Assembly (NCBI GenBank): GCA_963791635.1
Contig: CAWBTC010000005.1
Span: 372,001-436,000 of the forward strand
DNA length: 64,000 bases
Direction: 5' to 3'
Source of the DNA: VFMC01 sp963791635
GTDB taxonomy: Bacteria; Actinomycetota; Acidimicrobiia; Acidimicrobiales; Ilumatobacteraceae
Below the pieces are notes generated by a model. The model was given only the letters and a program-made list of their open reading frames with translations, was not told the DNA's origin and ran no database searches. The position numbers were made by a program, and so were the translations under genes. How positions within the stretch are numbered: position 1 is the stretch's first letter; each line of letters starts with the position of its first letter. Below are positions 39,719 through 46,311 of this stretch, in pieces.

Positions 39719-40467
39719 GCGAACCGCGTGTTGCACTGGTGGGCGCGGGACCGGGTGATCCCGAGCTGCTCACGCTCAAGGCAGCTCGCGTCATCGGTGC
39801 CGCCGATGTGGTGCTGTACGACCGGCTGGTGTCGCCCGAGATCTTGGCGCTCGCCCGGCGGGGCGCCGACCTGATCGACGTGGGCAAGCGGCCCGGTGGC
39901 AGCCACACCCAGGGTGTGCTCAACGAGCTGCTCGTGCTTCATGCACTGAGCGGACGTCGGGTGGTGCGTCTCAAGGGAGGCGACCCGTTCCTGTTCGGCC
40001 GAGGTGGCGAAGAGGTGGAGGTGCTCGCTCGGGCCGGCATCGCGTGTCAGATCGTGCCGGGGATCAGTTCCGCGCTCGCTGGCCCTGCCGCTGCTGGTGT
40101 GCCGGTGACGCATCGTCAGGTGGCCCGAGCGGTCACGATCATCACGGGCCACGAGGCCACCGAGAGCGACCCCGTCGACTGGTCGGCCGTCGCCCGCGTT
40201 GGCGGCACGCTCGTCGTGCTCATGGGCATCGAGCGACGTCGTGCGATCGCCACCAAGCTGATCGACGCCGGTCTCGCCGCCGACACGCCCGTTGCCGTCG
40301 TGATGCACGCCACCACGCCGCGTCAGCGCGTCTGGACCGGTCGGCTGGAGCAGTTGCCCGATGCAGAGGTGGAGTCGCCTGCAGTGATGGTGATCGGTGC
40401 CGTCGCGATCTTTGCGCAGGATGCGGCTGCGCTCGTGGCGGCTCATCCGGCGCCGTTCGATGGCTGA
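39715..40467 (+). CDS. cobA: Uroporphyrinogen-III C-methyltransferase (SUMT)
   Basis: A 250-residue SAM-dependent methyltransferase that converts uroporphyrinogen III to precorrin-2, the first step toward siroheme. Family motifs: VALVGAGPGDPELLTLKA, LYDRLVSPEIL, VRLKGGDPFLFGRGGEE, VVPGISSA-like IVPGISSALAGPAAAGVPVTHR (listed in two parts: IVPGISSA and GVPVTHR) and LVVLMGIERR. In this operon it serves siroheme for sulfite reductase. The GTG start overlaps the cysN stop. The gene is single-domain, with the dehydrogenase step on the next gene. Confidence 0.92.
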   Translation: MSEPRVALVGAGPGDPELLTLKAARVIGAADVVLYDRLVSPEILALARRGADLIDVGKRPGGSHTQGVLNELLVLHALSGRRVVRLKGGDPFLFGRGGEEVEVLARAGIACQIVPGISSALAGPAAAGVPVTHRQVARAVTIITGHEATESDPVDWSAVARVGGTLVVLMGIERRRAIATKLIDAGLAADTPVAVVMHATTPRQRVWTGRLEQLPDAEVESPAVMVIGAVAIFAQDAAALVAAHPAPFDG

Positions 40468-41035
40468 CCCGTCCGACCTCGCCAAGGCGAGACGCATCGA
40501 CGACGGCTACCCGATCGTCGTCCGACTCGCGGGTCGGCCCGTGCTGGTGGTGGGCGGAGGAGTGATTGCGCTTCGCAAGACCGAGGGCCTGGTCGCTTCC
40601 GGTGCATCGATCACGGTGGTATCACCCGACTTCGCCGAGGGCTTCGACTCGCTCGGTGGGGTGTCGCTCGTGCAGCGGCGGTTCGAGACGGCCGACCTCG
40701 TCGGTGCGTGGCTCGTCGTCGCTGCGACGAACGATCCGGTGGTGCAGCAGCAGATCTTCGACGAGTGCGAGGTCAGGGGCGTGTTCTGCAACGCCGTCGA
40801 CGACCCCGATCGCTGCAGTTTCATCCTCCCCGCCATCGAACGCCGTGGCCCCGTGATCGTCGCGGTCAGCACCCAGGGTCGCAGTCCCAGCCTGGCCAAG
40901 TACCTGAAGAACCATCTGGCGAAGTCCATCCCTGACGACATCGAGGCACTCGCCGACGAGTTGGCGGCGCAGCGCAAGGCAGTGCAGGCAAGCGGTGAGT
41001 CCACCGAAGACCAGGACTGGCCCAACCCCCTGTAG
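40460..41035 (+). CDS. Precorrin-2 dehydrogenase (siroheme synthase N-terminal type)
   Basis: A 191-residue NAD-binding protein that oxidises precorrin-2 to sirohydrochlorin and may also insert iron. The Rossmann motif VLVVGGGVIALRKTEGLVASG is followed by VVSPDF, VAATNDPVVQQQI, NAVDDPDRCSFILPA and STQGRSPSLAKYLKNHL, all typical of the CysG N-terminal / Met8 family. The ATG at 40460 overlaps the methyltransferase gene by 8 bases. With it, CysG function is split over two genes. A hairpin terminator follows directly. Confidence 0.88.
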   Translation: MADPSDLAKARRIDDGYPIVVRLAGRPVLVVGGGVIALRKTEGLVASGASITVVSPDFAEGFDSLGGVSLVQRRFETADLVGAWLVVAATNDPVVQQQIFDECEVRGVFCNAVDDPDRCSFILPAIERRGPVIVAVSTQGRSPSLAKYLKNHLAKSIPDDIEALADELAAQRKAVQASGESTEDQDWPNPL

Positions 41036-41036
41036 C

Positions 41037-41084
41037 GCGTTTGTTCACTTCCATCCCCTCTGCGGTGCGCAGGTGACCAAACGC
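41037..41084. terminator. Hairpin between convergent genes
   Basis: GCGTTTG-T-TCAC pairs with GTGA-C-CAAACGC across a 25-base loop. The hairpin begins right at the stop of the siroheme gene and lies before the end of the convergent TauD-like gene, so it may serve both. Confidence 0.5.
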
Positions 41085-41146
41085 GGGCGATGGATCATGC
41101 GCGTGTGCGCAGAAACGATCGGGGCTTCGAACTGCGCAAGACGCTG

Positions 41147-41977
41147 TCAGTCGATGGGGCCGTGCACGCCCTCGGGTCGGTCGCCGGCGATGGTCACCCG
41201 GTGCATGACGCGACGATCGGTGTAGTCGGCGGTGGCGTAGTGGGCGGTGGAGCGGTTGTCCCAGAACGCCACATCGCCCGGCTGCCATCGCCAGCGCACC
41301 ACGCGTTCGGGTTGTACTGCGTGCTGGTTCAGCATCGTCAGCAGCGCCTGGCTCTCGTTCGGCTGCAGACCCTCGATCTCGCGAGTGAACGTGTCGTTCA
41401 CGAACAGCCCGCGCTCGCCGGTCTCGGGATGCACACGCACGACCGGGTGGCGCACGGACTTGAGCGACGCCAACCGCTTGTTCTGATCGCCCGACGGATC
41501 GTCCTCGCGGAACCGGCTGAACGTGGCCGACGCGTCATGGATCGCGACCAACTGGTCGAGCAAACCGCGGATCGGATCGCTGAGCGTCTCGTACGCTCCG
41601 ATGAGATCGCACCACAGCGTGTCGCCGCCACGGGCAGGCAACTGCTTCGCGACGAGGACCGTGGCGGTCGGTGGACGCTCACTGAAGGTGACATCGGTGT
41701 GCCAGCGATCGTTGTAGCTGGTGCTGTTGCCCCGCGAGCCCACGCCGAGCGGGTAGTCGCTGCTGTCGAGCACCAGCACCTCGGGATGGTCGTCGTCGAG
41801 CCCGCCGAGCAGCGGATGCGCCGGCGTCAATGATCCGAACCGCCGAGCGAAGGCCACCAGGTGCGTGGGCGAGATCTCCTGCCCGCGGAAGAAGATCACC
41901 CGATACCCCACGAGTGCAGTGCGCACCGCTGCCACCTCGGCCTCGGACAGCATCGCAGTGAGGTCCACCCCGTGCAC
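41147..41977 (-). CDS. TauD/TfdA-family Fe(II)/2-oxoglutarate dioxygenase, N-terminus uncertain
   Basis: A 276-residue dioxygenase by the GTG start. The metal triad is His and Asp in RWHTDVTF and the distal His in ATADYTDRRVMHRVT, with Arg for 2-oxoglutarate just after. VIFFRGQEIS and GGDTLWCD are family segments. Such enzymes hydroxylate taurine, alkyl sulfates or other carboxylates; a sulfur role would suit the neighbouring operon but is not proven. Family homology (EEWRVEPLTGSIGAIVHGVDL, taken in two parts EEWRVEPLTG and SIGAIVHGVDL) continues about 25 codons upstream of 41977 with no start codon before an in-frame TGA. The true start may be the ATG at 42074 after a frameshift. Confidence 0.82.
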   Translation of the reverse strand: MHGVDLTAMLSEAEVAAVRTALVGYRVIFFRGQEISPTHLVAFARRFGSLTPAHPLLGGLDDDHPEVLVLDSSDYPLGVGSRGNSTSYNDRWHTDVTFSERPPTATVLVAKQLPARGGDTLWCDLIGAYETLSDPIRGLLDQLVAIHDASATFSRFREDDPSGDQNKRLASLKSVRHPVVRVHPETGERGLFVNDTFTREIEGLQPNESQALLTMLNQHAVQPERVVRWRWQPGDVAFWDNRSTAHYATADYTDRRVMHRVTIAGDRPEGVHGPID

Positions 41978-42138
41978 GATCGCGCCGATCGACCCGGTGA
42001 GTGGCTCGACCCGCCACTCCTCGAGGGGTGCCTCGAGGTGTGCCTCGGGCGACGTTGCGTCCGGATGACGTCATGAAGGCATCCTAATCCCGACTCGGGT
42101 GGTCGAGAATTCGGCCGAACGTCAGGCTCACCACCTGC

Positions 42139-42169
42139 TTGACTCTGTCCCAGGGACAACCCCCAGGAT
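42139..42169 (+). promoter_or_regulatory. MerR-type promoter with 19-bp spacer
   Basis: TTGACT (42139-42144) and CAGGAT (42164-42169) are 19 bp apart, the long spacing that MerR regulators untwist. Within the spacer TGTCCC-A-GGGACA (42146-42158) is a perfect palindrome, the expected regulator site. Transcription would start at about 42176-42177. Confidence 0.75.
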
Positions 42170-42176
42170 CGAGTGC

Positions 42177-43034
42177 GTGGACGACGAGACGACATCACCG
42201 GGTGGGCTCATGACCATCGGAGCGTTCGGTCGGCGCAGCAACCTCACGGCGAAGGCGCTGCGCCTCTACGAACGCGACGGACTGCTCATGCCCATGCGGG
42301 TCGACCCACAGAACGGGTACCGCTGGTATGCAGCCTCGCAGCTCGAGGACGCTCGCCTCATCGGGCTGCTGCGGGGACTCGACATGTCGCTCAGCGTCAT
42401 CACGACGCTGCTCGCGGCCGACGACGGGGCCAGATCGACCAGGTTGTCGGTCTGGTGGCGACGGGTCGAAGGCGAACATGGCAGCCGTCGACGCCTCGTC
42501 GACCACATCACTCAGATCCTGAACGGAGCCACCACACCCATGTACCAGATCCAGACGCGCCACGTCCCGGCGATTCGCGTGATGAGCGTGCAGCGCCGGC
42601 TGCTGCAGCCGGCGTTGTTCGACTTCATCGTCGAGTGCCGTCGCACCTTCGCGGACCATCTCGCCGGCCGCATGCCGGCCGGGCCGTTCTCCGTTGTCTT
42701 CCACGGGATGTGCACGTTCGAGGAGGACGGTCCGGTGGAGATCTTCATGGGGTGCCCCGACGATGTCCAACCGTCGGACACGATCGGTGTGCGGGTCGAA
42801 CCTGCCCACGACGAGGCGTTCACCCGCATCTCGATGGCACAGCTCCAGTTCCCCGAGTTGCTCGGCATCTACGACGCCGTGGCGTGCTCTCCCGAGGTGG
42901 CCGCGCGCGAGCCGTCGACACTGTCGTGTCGGGAGGTCTACTTCGTGGCCGACATGTCGACGATCGGTCCCGACGATCCCAGTTGCGACATCACCTTCCC
43001 GATCGGCCCGGAAGTCGCCCGCGATGAGAGATGA
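42177..43034 (+). CDS. MerR-family regulator with GyrI-like effector-binding domain
   Basis: About 285 residues. The MerR helix-turn-helix (12-80) reads MTIGAFGRRSNLTAKALRLY, then NGYRWYAASQLEDARLI. A coiled dimerisation helix follows. The C-terminal half (from YQIQTRHVPAIRVMSVQRRL) is a BmrR/GyrI-like multidrug-binding domain. Such proteins activate efflux or detoxification genes on binding lipophilic cations. The 19-bp-spacer promoter directly upstream indicates autoactivation. Predicted transcription start coincides with GTG 42177, so a leaderless mRNA is likely; ATG at 42210 is the alternative. No efflux gene is adjacent. Confidence 0.82.
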   Translation: MDDETTSPGGLMTIGAFGRRSNLTAKALRLYERDGLLMPMRVDPQNGYRWYAASQLEDARLIGLLRGLDMSLSVITTLLAADDGARSTRLSVWWRRVEGEHGSRRRLVDHITQILNGATTPMYQIQTRHVPAIRVMSVQRRLLQPALFDFIVECRRTFADHLAGRMPAGPFSVVFHGMCTFEEDGPVEIFMGCPDDVQPSDTIGVRVEPAHDEAFTRISMAQLQFPELLGIYDAVACSPEVAAREPSTLSCREVYFVADMSTIGPDDPSCDITFPIGPEVARDER

Positions 43035-43063
43035 GCGTCGGTGGCGAACTCATCTCTCATCGC
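43021..43063. repeat. Palindromic repeat element, copy 1 (stem-loop at MerR stop)
   Basis: GCGATGAGAGATGAG and its exact complement CTCATCTCTCATCGC flank a 13-base loop, a perfect 15-bp stem. The left arm contains the MerR stop codon. The core (43023-43061, 39 nt) recurs twice at 56328-56428. Besides repeat identity it may act as a terminator. Confidence 0.8.
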
Positions 43064-43138
43064 TCGACGCAGTGAGCGTCTGATCGAGCCCTCGACGAAC
43101 AGCGAGTGACGATCGGGGACCGGAGATTCGCTTCTCGA

Positions 43139-43579
43139 TCAGGGACCGATGATCCGCTTCTCGATCATGTCGGCGAAGTACGTCTCGGCACCCTCGTTGA
43201 TGTTCCAGCTCCAGATGATCTCCGGATGCACGAGGATGCGGCCCGTGGTGCCCTCACGCTCGACGGTCTCGGCGCGCCCGTAGATCTTGATGCCGCGCAC
43301 GACCCACGGATCGGTCGAGGCGACATCATCGATGGTCACCGACGCTCGCCCGTTGCTCACGACGTTGTGCCACTTGTAGGTGGCCGGATTCACCCGGCCG
43401 CCGATGTCGATCGCGTCGCCGCGCAACTGGAATCGAACCGCGGCGACATCGGGTCGACCGGTGGGCGATGCGGTGCCGATGCGAGCAATGCTCTGCGACT
43501 CGATGTAGGCGCGCTCGGCCGGTGTGAATGCACTCGCCGGCACGTTCGCGTGACCGTTTGCCGGGGAGAGGTCGGTCAC
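43139..43579 (-). CDS. PPOX-class (F420-dependent-type) oxidoreductase
   Basis: A 146-residue split-barrel protein. RIGTASPTGRPDVAAVRFQ and GGRVNPATYKWHNVVSNGRA match the pyridoxamine-oxidase-like family whose actinobacterial members mostly use F420. VIDD-like TIDDVASTDPWVVRGIKIYG and a terminal ADMIEKRI helix follow. The enzyme probably acts as a dimer with cofactor at the interface. The GTG at 43579 overlaps the stop of the DUF3237-type gene by 4 bases. Substrate unknown. Confidence 0.83.
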   Translation of the reverse strand: MTDLSPANGHANVPASAFTPAERAYIESQSIARIGTASPTGRPDVAAVRFQLRGDAIDIGGRVNPATYKWHNVVSNGRASVTIDDVASTDPWVVRGIKIYGRAETVEREGTTGRILVHPEIIWSWNINEGAETYFADMIEKRIIGP

Positions 43580-43986
43580 TTGACCTCGTAGACCTCGTAG
43601 GTCACCTTGCCACCGCCGCTGGTGCCGCGGGCGACCGCTACCACGCTGTTCAACCAGGTGTAGTTCTCGTGCGCCGTCTGGAACATCGGCGCTGTGGTGA
43701 TCTTCGTCGCGTTGTCGAGACCGATGCCCTTGTACTCGCAGTAGATGTCGGCGCCGTCGTCGGTCTTCAGCATGATGCGCACATCGAGCTGCATCGAACC
43801 GTCGGCGCGCACGGTCACCCAGTCGCCGGCGGGACCGCTCACGGTCCCACGCATCTTCGGGCCCTCGAACGAGCCGGTGCTGGCGTCGACGATCACCCTG
43901 GTGCCCATCGGGCCGTTGGCGATCATGCCGGTGAGGGTGGTCTCGGCGGTGAGTGTGAAGAGGAGCTCGAGCTCGGGTGCAGCCAT
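43576..43986 (-). CDS. DUF3237-family protein
   Basis: A 136-residue beta-barrel-like protein. It starts MAAPELELLFTLTAETTLTG, then VIVDASTGSFEGPKMRGTV and GDWVTVRADGSMQLDVRIMLKTDDGADIY (quoted here as GDWVTVRADGSMQLDV and LKTDDGADIY), the pattern of DUF3237, a family of no settled function often beside oxidoreductases. NYTWLNSVVAVA and a terminal EVYEVK complete it. The 4-base overlap with the F420-type oxidoreductase suggests a common pathway. Confidence 0.8.
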   Translation of the reverse strand: MAAPELELLFTLTAETTLTGMIANGPMGTRVIVDASTGSFEGPKMRGTVSGPAGDWVTVRADGSMQLDVRIMLKTDDGADIYCEYKGIGLDNATKITTAPMFQTAHENYTWLNSVVAVARGTSGGGKVTYEVYEVK

Positions 43987-44047
43987 GGGCGAACGGTATC
44001 CCCCATGAAGGCGGTGATCGCAGCTGAGCGGGTTCAGGCAACGGGGA

Positions 44048-44791
44048 TCAAGCCGAGGGGCATGCGGTGGGGGATGGCACCTGGACGAGCACCTCGTCGA
44101 GCGGCTTACGTGACAGCACGGGTACCTGCGCATCGGCGGTCGGGTAGCCGACGGGAAACAGGATGATCGGTCGTTCGTTCTCCGGGCGGTCGAGCAACGT
44201 CGTCAGGAACGCCATCGGCGATGGCGTGTGCGTCAGTGTTGCCAGTCCCATCGTGTGCAGGGAGGCGATGAACAATCCACACGCGATCCCGACGCTCTCG
44301 CGCACGTAGTAGTGGTGACGTCGGCTGCCGTCGGTGCGAAACCCGAATCGCTGCTCGAACACCACGACCAGCCAAGGCGCGTCCTCGAGGTACCCCTTGC
44401 TCCAGTGCGTGCCGAGCGGGGCCAGCGCTTCCTGCCACTCGGCGTTCATCCGCCCGCCCTCGTAGTTGATCCGTTCCTCGTGTTCAGCGGCCTCACGGAT
44501 CTGACGCTTCAGCTCCGGATCGCCCACGAGCACGAACGTCCAGGGCTGTTGATGCGCTCCCGAGGGCGCCGAGGCGGCCGTGGCGATTGCGAGCTCGATG
44601 CACTCGCGCGGGACCGGTGTCGACGCGAACGTTCGCACGCTGCGACGGCGCCGCATGAGGTCGTAGAACTGGCGCCCTCGAGCGGTCTGCTCATCGATGG
44701 AGTGCTGTTCGATCTCGTGCCGTTCGAACGGGAACCGCGCCGCGTCCTCGGGTCGTGGGTAGATGTAGGGGTCGTCGCCGTGAGCAGACAT
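44048..44791 (-). CDS. Iodotyrosine-deiodinase-like nitroreductase-fold flavoprotein
   Basis: A 247-residue FMN protein closer to iodotyrosine deiodinase than to ordinary nitroreductases. RRRRSVRTF and APSGAHQQPWTFVLV bind FMN. E106, Y110 (in EERINY) and K132 (in WSKGYL) match the Glu-Tyr-Lys triad that clamps halotyrosine in the mammalian enzyme, and the lid sequence between them is of the same length within one residue. HYYVRESVGIACGLFIASLH, LLDRPENERPIILFPVGYP and VPVLSRKPLDEVLV extend the match. Bacterial homologues reductively dehalogenate iodo- and bromotyrosine. The ATG at 44791 starts it; divergent from icd. Confidence 0.82.
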   Translation of the reverse strand: MSAHGDDPYIYPRPEDAARFPFERHEIEQHSIDEQTARGRQFYDLMRRRRSVRTFASTPVPRECIELAIATAASAPSGAHQQPWTFVLVGDPELKRQIREAAEHEERINYEGGRMNAEWQEALAPLGTHWSKGYLEDAPWLVVVFEQRFGFRTDGSRRHHYYVRESVGIACGLFIASLHTMGLATLTHTPSPMAFLTTLLDRPENERPIILFPVGYPTADAQVPVLSRKPLDEVLVQVPSPTACPSA

Positions 44792-44899
44792 CAGCGCACG
44801 ATCGTTCGCGATCGTGACGTCGTCAACACCACGAGCTAACCTGTACAAGTCACATACAAGTGCGCCACACCACATCGGCGCCGAAGAAGGGTGCCGCAG

Positions 44900-46132
44900 A
44901 TGAGCAAGTTCAACGGCGAAAAGATCAAGGTGAAGAACCCCGTCGTCGAGATGGACGGCGACGAGATGACTCGCATCATCTGGCAGTTCATCAAGGACAA
45001 GCTGATCCTGCCGTACCTCGACATCGAGCTCGACTACTACGACCTCGGCATCGAGCACCGCGACGCCACCGACGACCAGGTGACGATCGACTCGGCCAAC
45101 GCGACCAAGAAGCACGGCGTCGCCGTCAAGTGCGCGACCATCACTCCCGACGAAGCCCGCGTCGAGGAGTTCGGCCTGAAGAAGATGTGGAAGAGCCCCA
45201 ACGGCACCATCCGCAACATCCTCGGCGGCGTGATCTTCCGCGAGCCGATCGTCATCTCGAACATCCCGCGGCTCGTGCCCGGCTGGACCAAGCCGATCGT
45301 CATCGGCCGTCACGCTCACGGCGACCAGTACAAAGCCACCGACTGGAAGGTGCCGGGTGCAGGGACGGTCACGATGACCTACGTGCCTGCTGACGGTGGT
45401 GCACCGGTCGAGATGAAGATCGCCGACTACGGCGACGACGGCGGCGTCGTGATGGGCATGTACAACTTCAACAACTCGATCCGCGACTTCGCTCGGGCGT
45501 CGCTGCGCTACGGACTCAACCGCAACATGCCGGTGTACCTGAGCACGAAGAACACGATCCTCAAGGCATATGACGGTGCCTTCAAGGACATCTTCGAAGA
45601 GGTGTACCAGAACGAGTTCAAGGCAGAGATGGATGCCGCCGGTCTCACCTACGAGCACCGTCTGATCGACGACATGGTTGCTGCCGCGATGAAGTGGGAG
45701 GGCGGTTACGTGTGGGCGTGCAAGAACTACGACGGCGACGTGCAGTCCGACACCGTCGCCCAGGGCTTCGGCTCGCTCGGTCTCATGACCAGCGTGCTGA
45801 TGACCCCCGATGGCAAGACGGTCGAGGCCGAAGCTGCGCACGGCACGGTGACACGTCACTACCGCGAGCACCAGAAGGGCAACAAGACCTCCACGAACCC
45901 GATCGCGTCGATCTACGCATGGACCCAGGGCCTCACCTACCGTGGTCAGATGGACGGCACGCCGGATGTCGTTGCATTTGCACAGGCACTCGAGCAGGTC
46001 TGCATCGAGGCCGTCGAGCAGGGTGAGATGACCAAGGACCTCGCTCTGCTGATCAGCAGGGATGCCCCGTGGCTCAGCACCGAGGACTTCCTCGATGCCC
46101 TTGACCGTCGCCTGCAGGAGAAGATGGCCTGA
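44900..46132 (+). CDS. icd: Isocitrate dehydrogenase, NADP-dependent, eukaryotic-like type
   Basis: A 410-residue dimeric-type IDH that forms 2-oxoglutarate, here feeding KorAB. KNPVVEMDGDEMTRIIW starts it. The isocitrate site is KSPNGTIRNILGGVIFREPI and the metal/NADP region is DDMVAAAMKWEGGYVWACKNYDGDV (quoted as DDMVAAAMK and CKNYDGDV). HGTVTRHYREHQKGNKTSTNP confers NADP preference. ATG at 44900 follows a GAAGAAGG site; a GTG at 44891 would add three residues. A duplicated 82-bp unit with a hairpin follows the stop. Confidence 0.95.
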   Translation: MSKFNGEKIKVKNPVVEMDGDEMTRIIWQFIKDKLILPYLDIELDYYDLGIEHRDATDDQVTIDSANATKKHGVAVKCATITPDEARVEEFGLKKMWKSPNGTIRNILGGVIFREPIVISNIPRLVPGWTKPIVIGRHAHGDQYKATDWKVPGAGTVTMTYVPADGGAPVEMKIADYGDDGGVVMGMYNFNNSIRDFARASLRYGLNRNMPVYLSTKNTILKAYDGAFKDIFEEVYQNEFKAEMDAAGLTYEHRLIDDMVAAAMKWEGGYVWACKNYDGDVQSDTVAQGFGSLGLMTSVLMTPDGKTVEAEAAHGTVTRHYREHQKGNKTSTNPIASIYAWTQGLTYRGQMDGTPDVVAFAQALEQVCIEAVEQGEMTKDLALLISRDAPWLSTEDFLDALDRRLQEKMA

Positions 46133-46133
46133 C

Positions 46134-46307
46134 GCACGGGGGCTCCGCCCCCGTGGACCCCCGGACTGCTTGGGCGCCTACGGCGACGTTGTTGCTTGTT
46201 CCGTGCGACGCAGTCGCACGGGGGCTCCGCCCCCGTGGACCCCCGGACTGCTTGGGCGCCTACGGCGACGTTGTTGCTTGTTCCGTGCGACGCAGTCGCA
46301 CGGGGGC
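46134..46307. repeat. 82-bp tandem repeat with strong hairpins behind icd
   Basis: A unit of 82 bp starts at 46134, repeats at 46216 and begins a third time at 46298 (partial). Each full copy carries CACGGGGGC-TCC-GCCCCCGTG, a perfect 9-bp stem with a 3-base loop, directly after the icd stop and before the end of the convergent protease-like gene. It is probably a bidirectional terminator that has been tandemly duplicated; the copies appear identical. Confidence 0.88.
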
Positions 46308-46311
46308 TGGG

